Shown in pieces: positions 34,203-46,300 of a DNA stretch of 64,000 bases; position 1 is the first letter of the stretch; each line of letters begins with the position of its first letter. The notes under the pieces were generated by a model, which saw only the letters and a list, made by a program, of their open reading frames with translations, searched no databases and was not told the DNA's origin. The position numbers and the translations under genes are program-made. Origin of the DNA: Microbotryomycetes sp. JL201 (lineage: Eukaryota; Basidiomycota; Microbotryomycetes); assembly GCA_033819885.1 (NCBI GenBank), contig JAQYUZ010000033.1:62001-126000 (forward strand), in the 5' to 3' direction.

Positions 34203-36530
34203 CTATCGGATCAAGTGAGGTTTTCCAGCAACAGTGTTGCCTCGCCTAACTTGTGCAATGTCCTCTTCGCTTGGGCAAGAGTCGAGCCATTCGCGACACC
34301 AAGCCCGCAGTTTGTCCATCCTTCGCTGCTCTAGCCCAATCTCTCCGATATACATGAACGCAAGAGTAAGCGTCGAGTGTGTAGGTTTAACGCCAATGTA
34401 CCTCATCCAAGCCAGAATGATAGCTATCGATTGCGGCGAAGAATGGTACCCAATCAATTGGATGAACGAACGAAAGAACCGTTCTGTCGGGAACACTTGA
34501 GGGTAAAGGAGAGGTTCGGTGATCGACAATGTGCCTTCGAAAGCATCGAGCTGATTGGATGTTGACACTTTCGAGGTCGACGACCGTGAAGACAGCCAGT
34601 CGAGCACCGAAAATCCGCCTTCGGTCGGGTCCGAAACATACTTCTGCCATTCGGGCCAATTCGACTCGAGAACTTGCCACGCCAGTCGCTCGGCAATCCT
34701 CCAAGCCGGTGCCGACTTGCGTAGAAAGCCTCTCGATTCTGGATCATTCCACGTGTCGTCTTTGAAGCTTTTTTGCATGATCGCTTCCGTACCAGGACCG
34801 TATCCTTTTCCTGCGGCAGCTGACGCATGCCGAGCCGTGTCTAGGACGATTGTGATCGAGACGGCATCGGGCTTGACTTCGAACTCGGCTTGCATCGAGT
34901 TGAAGAGCTCCCATACTCGCGCAAACTCACCGGTGCGACGGAAGCGGACCATCATGTTGTTGAAAGGTACTGCTTCCAAAATTCGCTGGCCAGAAGGGCA
35001 TTCCGGCTCGAACAGAACCCCATCTTCGTCGTCGACAGTGGATGGTGAGTGCTTTGGCGCTTTCGACTGTAGCTCCCTGAGCATCGCCATTGCTTCGTGT
35101 TCGCGATCGAGCGCGCACAAGGCACGAGCGATAACGTCAACGAGGTGGGCGTCCGCCACCAGTCCATTTTGCTGAAGATTGTTCCAGAGTTGCAGTACGA
35201 GCTCGTTCTCATTACGGATGAGCAATCCTCGCAGTAATGCGTGATATAGGTGACGAGAATGCTGCAGTCGTTCCGAAGTGGGATTTTTTCGGGACGAATC
35301 TGCGGCTACTTGCTCCATGCGCTGCATAGCGCGCAAGAGTGTATCTGTCGAGATACTGTCGTCGTCTGCGAGCGCGGCAAACAGCGAGGTCCACGTCCAC
35401 TCATCGATGTTGCGCTGTTCATTTGGTAAGTCGAGTAACATGTCGAAGTATTCAGCAGCGTCTGCCGCCGAAGACCGTCGAGCTCTCAGCATCATGTTGC
35501 GATGCGCCGATGTATGCTTGCCGGTTTTGGGGCTGACCGCGGCTTGACCGAACCGGTCGGTGGCTTGGGCTTGTCCAGCCTGTGAATGAACTTGCATGGC
35601 TTGCTCGGTGATCGACTGGCGATCTCCTCCCGCGAGGTTGGCAAATCCGTACGTTTCCTCAACCTCGCGAAGGAGAGTCATGGCCTGGCGAGACTGACTT
35701 CCGATTATGAATGGATGCAGCAGCGATCTGTAGACATTGACGCTCTGCTTGACGCCCCTTGAACGCATTGTGATTATGATGTCATCGGTGAGAGCACGAA
35801 TAAGCTCTGGTGGTGGCGAGTTGAGCGTGCCGAGTTGCCTGCCATGGTCCAAGATGGCTGCGAAAAGCCGCTCAAACGCTTCGATTTGAGCCAGATGAGT
35901 TTGGGTCGTGCAGAACCAAGTGACGAGTTCGCGAGCGGCGACGTAGTGCTTGACCATCAAAAAGTGCTGAAGCGAGCGAGCGATAAACACGGACTGGCTG
36001 CGCCTGTCGAGCTTGACAAAGGCGGGCGATCCGAGAACAGAGACGACGTAGGGTACATCGGCCACTGTCCGAATCATTGACGGGATCGATAGCAGGAGCC
36101 AGGATGGGCATTCGATCGAGGGTCTGTCGTCACCTGCACTCTCGAGCAGCCCGGTACGCTCGAGAGCAAAATATACGCTTTTTTCTTTCAGGATTGTCAC
36201 CCATTCCTGAAATGTTGTCGGCTCTATCCTGCGATGGTTGAGTAACCGCGTGAGGGCTTTCGGTGGAAACTTGATGCCTCTTGCCACTTCTCTTGCGATC
36301 CAGCGGGTCCTTGCCTGCCACAAGAGGGATGGGTCTTGTCTTGCCCCTATGTGAGGCGGCAGTGCTAGTCGCACATTCGAGGCAGTGGCTTTCTCAGAAG
36401 CAAGTGCGAATCAGCCGAGTTCGTCGACGTCTCAGATATTCCACTCACTTGCTGCCTGAGTATGACGACATCTGCACGCACTTGACCACACTGCCTTGGT
36501 CTTGTACGAGCATGACGCGAGTACAGTCAT
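34203..36530 (-). CDS. Mitochondrial pentatricopeptide-repeat-type protein
   Basis: Probable organelle RNA-binding or translation factor. Exons 36449-36530 and 34203-36388; 755 residues. The proposed first exon encodes MTVLASCSYKTKAVWSSACR, a mitochondrial-targeting type leader rich in Ser, Lys and Arg and without acids. The body is all-helical with PPR-like units, for example VYRSLLHPFIIGSQSRQAMT, LYHALLRGLLIRNENELVLQ and FNNMMVRFRRTGEFARVWEL followed by PDAVSI. The specific orthologue (several fungal mitochondrial PPR proteins exist) cannot be named. The first exon and its intron (36389-36448, 60 nt) are inferred. Confidence 0.75.
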
Positions 36531-36981
36531 GTGTGACCCATCGCCGAGCCGAGAAACAAGTCTGGAAGTGCGTTGACGCACCGTGAACCCGCCCAGCTGC
36601 AAATGACAAGTAAATTTAAGTATGCCATGCTTGTGTGACCCTTCTCGAGCGAGCCTACCGAGCGTTGCAGCGCAGCCGGCCAACGTCTGCCTTGTGTACG
36701 CGTTGGTCCCAGAGCACGCGGCCTTGCAGCCCTGACGAAAAAGTCCGAGTGATTCGACTGAGGCGATCGTTGATGCGCAGACCCGCCAATTGGCAGACGG
36801 GTGACGGCAAACAGAGGAGGCCCGAGCGTGACAGAAACTTTCTCGCTTGCACACCGTCATCCCGCAGCATCGACTCGAGTGCCGAGCAAATGTTCGAGTG
36901 CATTGCAATTACTCAGTCTGGTTTCATAGCATGTCCGACACCCTTTCTGCCTCGAATTCGATTCCACCTTCAGTGCCGCTC
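36531..36981. other. Gap between two minus-strand genes
   Basis: 451 bases that should hold the promoter of the PPR gene and the 3' end of the next. Open frames on both strands here look like chance. Confidence 0.4.
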
Positions 36982-37798
36982 CTACACCTGTCGCCAAAGC
37001 GGCTCGCCTTCTTCGTCAGTCAAGCCACTCCGAAGGCGATGACGGTGTCGAGCGCGTTTGCTCAGGTGCGCCGCCTCTGTTGTCGTCGTCCTGCTCGTCG
37101 GTCTGGCAAACGAATGCACCAGGAAGCTCCGAGTGGGCCAGAAGCGGATAATTTCAAGCATAACGAGGACCAGAGGTGCTCCTGGAACTATGTATGTCTG
37201 GTTGAGAAACATCTGGCGACAGACGATGCGCTTGGCGTCCTCTGACGACTTCTTGCCGCCACCATCAGCCTCGGGCACAACAATGAGCGACCTTGTCAAG
37301 CAAAAGCTTTCCCACTCTGCCTCATCATGTCGTAAAGCGACAAAGTACAGTGCAAACGACGCTCCGACAACCGCGATGGTCAGCAGGGGCAAAGCCCATT
37401 GCACAATCTTGAGTCGAGATGAGCTTTCGCCATATCGCGCAGCATCCGAAATGGCTTGGTTCATAATAAGAAAGAAGCAGACGCCTGCACAAATGGCGTA
37501 GCTGAACCCGGTCGCCGTCGTGATCCAGATCAAGACGGTTGCCACAGTGTCTGCAAGTCAAGTCAGTTTACGCGTACTTTGTACGCTGCGCAGAGTAGCA
37601 ACAGTCGCACCAGAGAGAAAGTATCCTGCAACTCCTTCCAATCAGTCGAGTCGAACCTGGCGTCTGCTGCCGTTGCTCACCCGTCACGTGTGTTGGTAAG
37701 GACACAGAAAGCATCGCGGCGCTGGAAGGACATGATGAGAACACTTCCGTTATCTTCTTTGGCTGTATGACAGCAGCAACTGACAAGAAAGCTGACAT
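36982..37798 (-). CDS. Small multi-pass membrane protein, function unknown
   Basis: Not recognised. Exons 37681-37798 and 36982-37550 give 228 residues, starting MSAFLSVAAVIQPKKITEVF. At least three membrane segments: TVATVLIWITTATGFSYAIC with AGVCFFLIM, IVQWALPLLTIAVVGASFAL, and YIVPGAPLVLVMLEIIRFW, with a Gly/Lys-rich loop between the last two and a basic Arg/His-rich C-terminal tail. The 130-nt intron has ACTGAC near the acceptor. The N-terminus is less certain than the body. Confidence 0.6.
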
Positions 37799-38178
37799 GA
37801 AGCTGAAAGATGCAGCACTGGCGGGCAATTGACACTCGCGCGTGAAGGGCGAAGCATGGGTGTCGTGCTTTTTCGGCTCTGCAAAGCTAGCAGTCAGGAC
37901 GAGACTTCTTGCGCACCGTTGGCTTGCCCATCGCTTACTTTTGTCGTGTGCGCTCTTCATGCTCAAGCAGAAGAAAAACGCCGGACACCTGTCATGCTCG
38001 CCGACTCGAGAGCAAAAAAGAGCACCGCCTGGGTCGTGCACGAACCTCGATGCGTCCTTCACCTTCGCCTGCCGGTTATGCATTCAGGAGTCAAACAGCA
38101 CCGTTTTTTTCGCGAGACTCTTCGTTGCCAGCGCCCTTTTTGCCGACTTTTTCTTTCGCTTAGCGCTACTCGGTCTTC
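37799..38178. promoter_or_regulatory. Divergent promoter, membrane protein and CDF transporter
   Basis: 380 bases between the two start codons; no gene inside. T-rich stretches occur just before the transporter start. Confidence 0.4.
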
Positions 38179-40214
38179 ATGTCATCAGTCGGAAACCAGC
38201 ACGACCATATTCAGCTGCCTCGTCGGTCTTCCGACCGCGAGCGTTCGAGGGACGACAACGTCACAAACCTGTCGCACGAGGACCCCGACAGTGCTCACTC
38301 ACATACACCTCAAGGCCACTCGCACGGACGGGGAGGACATTCTCAAGGAATGGAACATGACGATACCGTCGATACACACGCCCACACGCTCCGAGAAATC
38401 AAACTGATCAAGATCTCGTTGGCCGTGTCGTGTGTCGTCTGCTTTACAGCCGCTTCGGACGTGACTTGACGTTCCTCATGCAGAGCTCTATTCATGCTGG
38501 TCGAGATTGTTGTCGGCTATCAGTTTCAAGTGCTCTCGCTCGTGGCTGATTCCTACCACATGGTCAGCTTGCGCACTTCAGTCAATATCTTTTCAGAAAC
38601 TGACTCTGCTCACAAGCTAAGTGACGTGGCGGCTTTCATCGTGCAATTGTACGCCCGCGAACTTATCCAAATGCCGCGCAATGCCACAAAGTCGACAACT
38701 GGCTTTACTTATGGCTTCGTGAGAGCCTAGTCTCCGGTCAGCTGCGACGCGCAGCTCATATCACTACCCCTTTGCAGGCGCGTGTTGAGATAGTGGCAAA
38801 CCTAATCCAAGGAGTGCTTCTCATGGCTTTGTGTCTCACGCTGGCACTCGAAGCTTTGCAGCAGTGAGCTCTCATCTTGTCTCTCGCCATCTGCTCAACA
38901 GCAGCTGACGACCAGCTCAGTTTGTACAGTCCAGAGGTTGTTACTATGCCTCCGATTGTCATAGCTGTCGGTGTCGCCGCTCTATGTTGGAATCTGCTCA
39001 ACTTTGTCTGGTTCGATGGACACAGCGGTCACTCTCATTCACATTCACATTCGCATTCGCATTCGCTCGGGCATGACGGTAGAATCTTGCACCCCTACGC
39101 GTACCGGCACCGCATCTTCTCGGCAAGTCATCTTCTACTGAATACTGTTTTGTGTTGCTCACTCAAGCGATACGCAGGCGGCTCGATCTACGCGATATCA
39201 GCTATTGAAGACATTTGCGCTCGGTCACGCAAGCAGCACAAACTCGGTCAGATCGGATAAGACTCGCTCAGACTCTTTGAAATCGTCAGCTTCCACAATC
39301 AGACTTCGGGAACATGCTCGCGATCAGCCAAAGCCGAAGCAAGCTCGTACGGCGCTTGCGATTCATGCGCTCGGAGATGCTGTAAGCGACGCTGTCCAGA
39401 TGACCATGATGTACAGGCCGTCTCACTAAAGTATGCTCTTCAGGCTGCAAATGTTGCCATCATTATCGACGGAGCTCTCTTTATGGCTTTCGGACCGAAA
39501 CAATCCTGGTATTCTGGTCGGCACGGTACGTGGGCTGGCATCGTCTACGTCGACCCGATCTGTACTCTTGCCGTCTTGTGGATTATCCTGAAGCACTCGT
39601 TTCCGCTCGTGACGGCGTCGACACACGCGTTAATGCAAGCAATCGAACCTGGACAAGTCAATGCCTATCGGCGGCTTTTGGATGACCCAGCGTCAGAGTG
39701 GCTTGGCAGATCAGAACTGCGCTCCCATTACACGATCGAATATGAGCGTGAGCTTCCCGAAATGCGATTCGGGAGATTGTCGCTTGAAAATTGACGAATT
39801 CGATCGCCACAGACTTGCACGTCTGGCTATTGAACGCAGACGTCAAAATGGCTTCGGTCAAGCTGCTGCTGTATCCCAAACGACTTGATCGTACGCCGAG
39901 ATGGACGCCTTGGCAGATAAATGACGTCGTGGCCCGCTGCAAAAGGATCGTCTTCGGCAGCCTGAGCAGATTGAGAGAAGAGCGGTGGCTGATTGATGCA
40001 GAACATGTGTAAGCACCCAAAAAGTATGTTGTGAGTGACAACTGACGTTCAATGCCGTGCAAGAAGAACGGTCGAGGTCGAAATCATGAAGCAAGTCAGC
40101 ACGAGAATACCGCGTCTGTCGATATCGATGCAAGTCGATGCAGACTCGGAAAAGGAAGAGTGGAGTGAAGGAGCCGAGTCTGGTCTACATGAAGCGTACA
40201 ACAGAATCAGATGA
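38179..40214 (+). CDS. Cation diffusion facilitator, zinc type (ZRC1/COT1-like)
   Basis: Proton-coupled transporter that moves Zn2+ out of the cytosol, usually into the vacuole. Nine exons (38179-38429, 38484-38562, 38617-38718, 38778-38863, 38921-39122, 39178-39381, 39444-39747, 39813-40008, 40064-40214); 524 residues. His-rich N-terminus (HSHTPQGHSHGRGGHSQG) and a His/Ser loop (HSGHSHSHSHSHSHS). The transport site is seen as HMLSD in VADSYHMLSDVAAF and HALGD in AIHALGDAAANVAII, both HxxxD, typical of zinc-selective members. The cytoplasmic domain has HLHVWLLNADVKMASVKLLL. The intron at 39123-39177 is GC-AG (GCAAGT). The last exon, reached through an intron at 40009-40063, adds an acidic tail. 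Confidence 0.92.
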
Positions 40215-40664
40215 GATAACGAAAGCAAATAAGGAACTGACAATTGGGAATGAGAGCTCTGTCTGCACCATCATTGGCACAGCTCTATGATGCACTTGAC
40301 CTGTTTTCAATCTCGAGTCCATGTCATGTTGACTGTGCGCGAAATAGATTCGATCGAACTCGGGATATTCGATCGAGATCAGCGACGATCCTTTTCTCGC
40401 AGCAGGCATTGGCGGAGCCCGTCAGTGCGCCAGGCCGAGCCAACTTGAGCTTGCAACTCGGTCAGCCAGGCAGGACACGGAGCGACCGTCCAAATTTCCG
40501 ACATCCACTTCAGGCACTCCTGATCATTGTCACGATTGACGCCGGTATCACATCCACAGCAGGGTCCGGAGGAAAGGAGCAGACCCGTGCAGAGCTGGTT
40601 GGAGAGGCAAGGGCTCGAGCGAGCATTGACGCCGAGGAACGCATCATTACTTGTCGCGACACGT
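40215..40664. other. Intergenic region upstream of the F-box gene
   Basis: 450 bases. The frame of the F-box protein stays open upstream to about 40527 but without an ATG, so a longer N-terminus via another exon is possible. Nothing else seen. Confidence 0.4.
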
Positions 40665-42288
40665 ATGCTGGATGCTCAAGACACCGTTTGCGACTCGCGC
40701 AAGCGGGGACGGCCCATTGCGAGCAAGGCCGCGTCTTTGTCACCGCCGAGACGGCCCATTGCGAGCAAGGCCGCGTCTTTGTCACCGCCGAGTTCCCAAA
40801 CTCCGCAGACACTCGAGCGCGGCATCCCGCGGGATAGCCGACCACCGGATCTTGCGACTCGACAACGATCGCTGCTGCCAACAGAAATACTCAGCATCAT
40901 TTTCGACTATGCAGCAGGCGCCGAGTTACCGCACGGTGGCGAACTCGTCCGCTGGAACTCGCACGAGGCAATTCGCGACCTGGCGCTAGTGTGCAAAGCG
41001 TGGACAGCGCGTGAGTTTCTTTGCTCGTCTTTGTTCGTCATGCACAATAGACTAGGCGTTCGGCGGCAATCTCGATGACAAACTGACATTTCCTGCAAAA
41101 AATGAATGCTTCGCGACCGCCCGGCTTACTGCAGCTGCTCAAAGGGTGCTCTTCAGCTCGGTCTCGCTGTGAGTTTGCCCTCGAGAGCGCATTCGGCAGC
41201 GCCAAGGCTTTGAGATGTCGCACAAGTTATCGTCGACTGACTGGGATGCCCTATTTTGGGATGCTGCCGACAGCTTTCACCCGGCCGCCGCAGCCAAGTT
41301 TTTAAGGACGGCCGAGGCGAGGCCCGACCTGGCTGCATGCGTGCGAGATTTGGTCGTCACGCTCGACGAAGAAGAAGAGGAAGATCCACATGAATTGCCT
41401 CAACAGCTCGAGCGGCGTCATGTTCGTGAATCAGAAGATTTGACGCGCGTCGTCGAAATCTGTCCAAACCTGGAACGGTTGCAAGCAAGGACGATCCACC
41501 CAAAAGTCAGTTGGCGCTTTATCGGCGCAATACGGGACAAGGCCAAGATTACGACTTTTATTGGGGGGCCCCGACCGGTCAATTCATTGCACTCGTGGAT
41601 TGACTTTACGTACGACAAACCCTTGCCGCTCGTATTTGAGCATATACTGCAGTTCGAGCTCGACAGTGCATACGGCGCCGGTACGCGGCCTTTGCCCGAA
41701 CTGTACATGCCACGAATCCGTGGCTGCCGCATCGGCTGCGATTTGCCGCACGACGTCATCTGCGCATTTGCACAAGTCGTCAAGGACACTTTGACAACGT
41801 TCTACCTGTATCAAGAACGATTGTTGCCAATTGTCGCCATGTTTGACGGCTTGCGACACCAGATGCCGGTCATCAAGCGACTCAAGTATCATCTGAATCC
41901 TAGCGTGACCGAGCTCGAGCAGTATTTCGACAAGTCCGAGCAACCGCTCTTTGATCGGTTGTTTCAACTCGAGCATGGCTACAAGCAGCTCGAGTACTTG
42001 AGCGTGTCGGCGACGGACATCTCGGGCCATGCTTTCAGAAACTTGCCGAGCTGCCTTCGACACTTGGAGATTGTCGTCTATTCCGAGTTCAACAGGCTAG
42101 AGGATACGACACATGTGCTTGACCACGCACTCAGCGACCCGACCGTGCCTTTCTCGTTGGAAAGGCTGACGATCAAGGATGCCGAAGAGAACTGGCCAGA
42201 GAGGTCTGTCCAGTTTTTCACGGACATGTGCGCCAAGCGTGGGATCCGGTTCGAATTTGTGCCGGACGATGGTGACGATTCGGCCTAG
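40665..42288 (+). CDS. F-box protein
   Basis: Likely substrate adaptor of an SCF ubiquitin ligase. Exons 40665-41010, 41135-41168, 41274-42288; 464 residues. F-box: LLPTEILSIIFDYA then RDLALVCKAWTAPAQRVLFS restored by splicing, then FLRTAEARPDLAACVRDLVV, a layout common in expanded basidiomycete F-box families. The C-terminal part is leucine-rich and repeat-like (LPSCLRHLEIVVYSEFNRLE). The N-terminal region has a 14-residue exact duplication (RPIASKAASLSPP twice). The target is unknown. Confidence 0.85.
40709..40792 (+). repeat. Exact 42-bp tandem duplication
   Basis: Two adjacent identical copies, 40709-40750 and 40751-40792, each beginning ACGGCCCATTGCGAGCAAGG. The length is a multiple of three, so the F-box protein frame is kept and 14 residues are repeated. 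Perfect identity points to a recent slippage or unequal exchange. Confidence 0.95.
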
Positions 42289-42537
42289 AGTTTTGTGAGC
42301 TCGGCCTGCAGCGCAATCGGTGGTACAGACCAAAACGGCGACGCAATGGCACACTAGTATCGTTGTTTCTCTTTTGGGTATATACATTCAAGGGTTTATG
42401 ATTAATTGAACTATTCTACCAATTGCAACTCGCATGCCCCCTGTTTTCGCGCAAGCTCGAGCGCGACTTGTGGAGATGCGCCGTTGCACCTCAAGCCTCG
42501 AGACATTTTGCACCTCGTCGCCTGACTTGTTCGAAAC

Positions 42538-43230
42538 ATGTCTTCGTTGTTTTCGTCGCGGGGGTCCGGCTCGTCAGCCCTGTCTGGTTCACAGCAGGAG
42601 GAAAAGAAGCAGCAAGTGATGAACGAAGTCAGGAACCAGCTCGCGCTCGCCAACGCCCAAGAGCTCATCAACGTGAGTATCTTTGTTCAACAAGCTCGCT
42701 GCGACGGTCTGAGGCCAAGTCTCTGGTGCAATTGGGTCGAGCTTTGTTCGTCGCATTGTCGGCCCAGATGCTGGCTGGTCGGCATTAGCTACAACCGACA
42801 CATGGTCTTGGGCGACAAATGGACAATCAACACTGACATCTCTGCTATCTCTTTTGCGCTGCAAACAGAAAATGAACGAGAAATGGTGCGTAGAGGCAGA
42901 AACCCGTTTGCCACTGTCGCGTCATTTGATTCACTCGCCTTTGCTCTGTGTACAGCTTTGCCAAATGTGTGACAAAGCCAAGTGAAAAGCTGACGCCCAA
43001 CGAAGAGGGCTGCATTATGAGATGTATGGACCGATATCTTGAAGCGGTCAGTCCTTTCCCTCGATATCACCCTCTACCTGCGTCAGACTGATCTGACGTG
43101 CGATGAATTGTAACAAAAATATCAACCGCAGTTCAACGTCGTGTCCTCAACATACGTCAAGCGGGTAGGCAAAGAGAGAGAAGCGGCAAACGCAGGCATG
43201 CCCGGTGGCGATCTCTCAGCAAGCCTGTAG
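42538..43230 (+). CDS. TIM13: Mitochondrial inner-membrane import chaperone Tim13
   Basis: Small Tim protein of the intermembrane space that, with Tim8, escorts hydrophobic precursors. Exons 42538-42672, 42869-42885, 42956-43046, 43132-43230; 113 residues. The twin CX3C motif is seen as CFAKC and CIMRC, 16 residues apart, with VTKPSEKLTPNEEGC between and MDRYLEAFNVVSSTYVKRV after, as in Tim13. Exon 2 is only 17 nt and its join to exon 3 creates the first Cys codon of the motif. No presequence, as expected for this family. Confidence 0.93.
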
Positions 43231-43397
43231 ACTACCTCAGACAGATGTACCCCAGCAAAGTACATATTTCCCTCACGATGTTTTTTGAGCGCTCAAAACA
43301 TGCGGACGAGGTCCGAACAAAGCCTGAGACAAAGCCTGAGCTTGATAAAGACAACAAGAAAGGAAAGCGGAACACTACTGGGCACACGTCCGAAAGC

Positions 43398-46300
43398 TTA
43401 AAAGTCTCGAAGTTTTGCGTATTGCGTAGGTGCAAATCTGCTCTTGAGCAGCTTGATGATCCACAGCGGAGCGGCGGAAACGGCAACGATGAGCGCGACT
43501 TTCCACACGAACGGGATCGACAAGACGAATGACAAGTCTGCGTGTCATGTACTATTGTCAATCGTAGGTCGTGCCTTTCGCGAAGCACGAAAACCCTCAC
43601 CAAAGTATTCTGGCAGAAACAAGATCGAGACGGCGTACAGCGTCAACGAAATGACTTCGGCGAGCATCATGAACGTGTGCCACGTCGTCACTTCGACGGC
43701 GACCATGAAGAGTTCGTTCAGAATGAGAGCCGAGAATGAGATTGAGACAATGTTGAGGAATTCGTTCTCAAATAGGACGAGAGAAGCGATCATAATGGTG
43801 CCGCCTGAATCGATCACGCGTCAGCTTCTTGATGATGAGAAATGCCAACGCGACACACCTTGGTACAGACTGATCATCAGCCAGCTGAAAAACGTCTTGT
43901 ACGAGAGTGACCGGCCCTGTGATCGCAGCAAAACCTCAGGATTTGGACCTCCAAGCTTTCGCTCCTCGCTCACCTTTGTCAGCTCCTTGTATAGCTCCGG
44001 ATACAGCAACGCAACATCCTCGTTGACATCCTTGTCCAGGACGAGCGAAAACACGGGCAGCATCGTGTATGCCGTCGCGTACCCGACCATGAGCCAACCT
44101 TGGTAGATTGCGATCGGCGAAAAGTAAAACACGCTCGAAAACACGGCTTGAATGATTGAAATAAGCAAACCGCGGTGAATGACGAATTGCGCCAATTTGG
44201 CAGATCGCTTGTACGAGTTGCGACCATGCCAAACGAGAAGCTTGGTAAGGTAGCTGAACTGGTTTACTGAAAAATCGGCAGCGAGCGACGCTTGTCGGCC
44301 CTCCTTGCCAACAATTCCGACACCTTATCATAGCATGAGCACATTTAGTGTATGACATTCAGTGACGCGACTCACCGACGTCCGCCGCTTGGATCATCGA
44401 CACGTCGTTGCCACCGTCGCCGATACAGCAAACTCGCTTCTTTGTGAATGCGCGAATGAGTCTGGCCACATCGGCTTTCTGCGTCGGAGAGCACCTGCAT
44501 GCGACGACAGTGGGCAGTTGCGTAGCCAACCGGATGAATTCGTCCCTGAAATGTTCAATCAACAGTTGAAGCGATTCACCATCAATGACAAGGCAGCAAT
44601 CAAGCTTCGTTTGCAAAAACTCGAGCTCGTCTCTTGCGTCAACGAGATTCTGAACTGCAAACCCGGTAAACGCGTCAGCACAGCTTTTATGGCGTTGACG
44701 TCTCAGCTCACGCTTTGCAATTTGGTGAATGTACTGCCCTCGCGACACCAACTTTGTCGAGATGGCGATGCAAGTTGCCGTTTCAATCTTGTCGCCCGTT
44801 AGCATCCAAATCTTGATACCAGCGTTCCTCAGTAACTCGATCGTCATTTTTACATCGTCTTGCAATTTGTCTTCAACGCCAGTCACGCCGAGCAACTCGA
44901 GATCGCGTTCGAGATGGTGGCCGATGACTTTGGCACTGGCCACATTTCGGTCACCCAGGGAGACTCGAGCTTCTCTATACGCTTCTTCGAACGCGGTCCA
45001 GGCCTCGTCGCTCAATCGTTTGCGAGCCATCACGAGCGTGCGCAAACCTTCGCGAGCCATGTTGCCACATTCTTCCTCCAGCCAGTCGTTGTATACGACG
45101 ATTTTTGCCATGACAACGTCTGCGCCTTTTTGATAGAACGTGATTTCGCCCGTTTGCTGGTCGCGAACGACGATGCCCATGCGCTTCGACTCGGAAGTAA
45201 ACGGAAACACCTCGAGGATGTCAAACGACAAAATCTGGCCCGCGGTCGTTTTGAGGGACATGGAAGTTCGATCGCGAGCAGACAACGTCAGCCCAACGGA
45301 TTCGGTCCATCTCACGATGGCCACTTCGTCAGGCGAGGAAGCTTGATACGTGATGCTGCCATCGTCATCGATGGCGGGTGTGACCTGACCATGCACACAG
45401 CGTCAGCGCAAGCAAACATCAGCCGCCGCTCAGGACACACGTTATGGCACAACCCGAGGGCGAGTACGACATCTTTGACTCGGGAAGACATATCGCGCCT
45501 CCCGCGAGACGCCAACGCCACACCGGTTGCGAGAGTGTTGACCGCTCGGCTCTCTGCGAAACATTCTTCAGTGTCCGTCTCTTCATTCTCAACCAGAGCA
45601 AGGACGCCTACCCAACTCGGCCGTTCCAAGGGCCGTGGCAAATTGATGGGCCACTTCGTCCATCGAATCCACGGCGTACGACATGGTGCCGAGATGCAAC
45701 TTCTTCAACTCCATTTCTTTCGGCCCACAACATGATGAGCGGGAGCTTTTCAGCAACTTGAAAAAGAATGTGGCTCACCGTTCTGCGTAAGAGTGCCAGT
45801 CTTGTCACTCAACAGGTACTCTATCCGGCCCAGCTCTTCTGGCAATGTGCTTGTCCTAACAATCGTCTCTGGGATCTCGCTGTCGTGCATGATCTGATGC
45901 GCGTAAACAGTCTTGCCCATGTCGAGATTGACACGCAAGGAGATTGGAATGATGGATGAAAATAGAATGAGAAAGCGGAAGACATAAATAGGCCATTGAC
46001 CACGAAATCCATTGAGTGCAACGAGCAAGACCGACAGGGCGAAAGTGCAGGAGCATAGAATCTGTTCCGTCCTCAGGTCAGCCTCACAAAAGGCATGCTG
46101 CCAGAGTAACGCGCTCACTTTGGCCAGTCGGTTGATTTCATGGTCGAGCAGACCCACTTTCGTGCCTGGTTGACTCGTATTCATCACTGCGCGAGTTTCT
46201 CGTCCCGTGTACACGACCATACCGACCGCACTTCCTGCAGCCAATACGGTATTGGCCCATAACATGTTCTCTGCCGTCAAGGGTTCAACGCGCTGTTGGC

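Noticed and set aside
34555-35175. 206-codon plus-strand frame
   Set aside because: Antisense to the PPR-type gene; no recognisable product.
37551-37625. Extra 48-nt exon in the small membrane protein (GYFLSGATVATLRSVQ)
   Set aside because: It would need a 27-nt intron after it, too short for the spliceosome; a single 130-nt intron keeps the frame.
44860-45735. 291-codon open frame on the plus strand
   Set aside because: It lies wholly antisense to conserved NEO1 exons and introns, has no domain, and mirrors the codon bias of the real gene.
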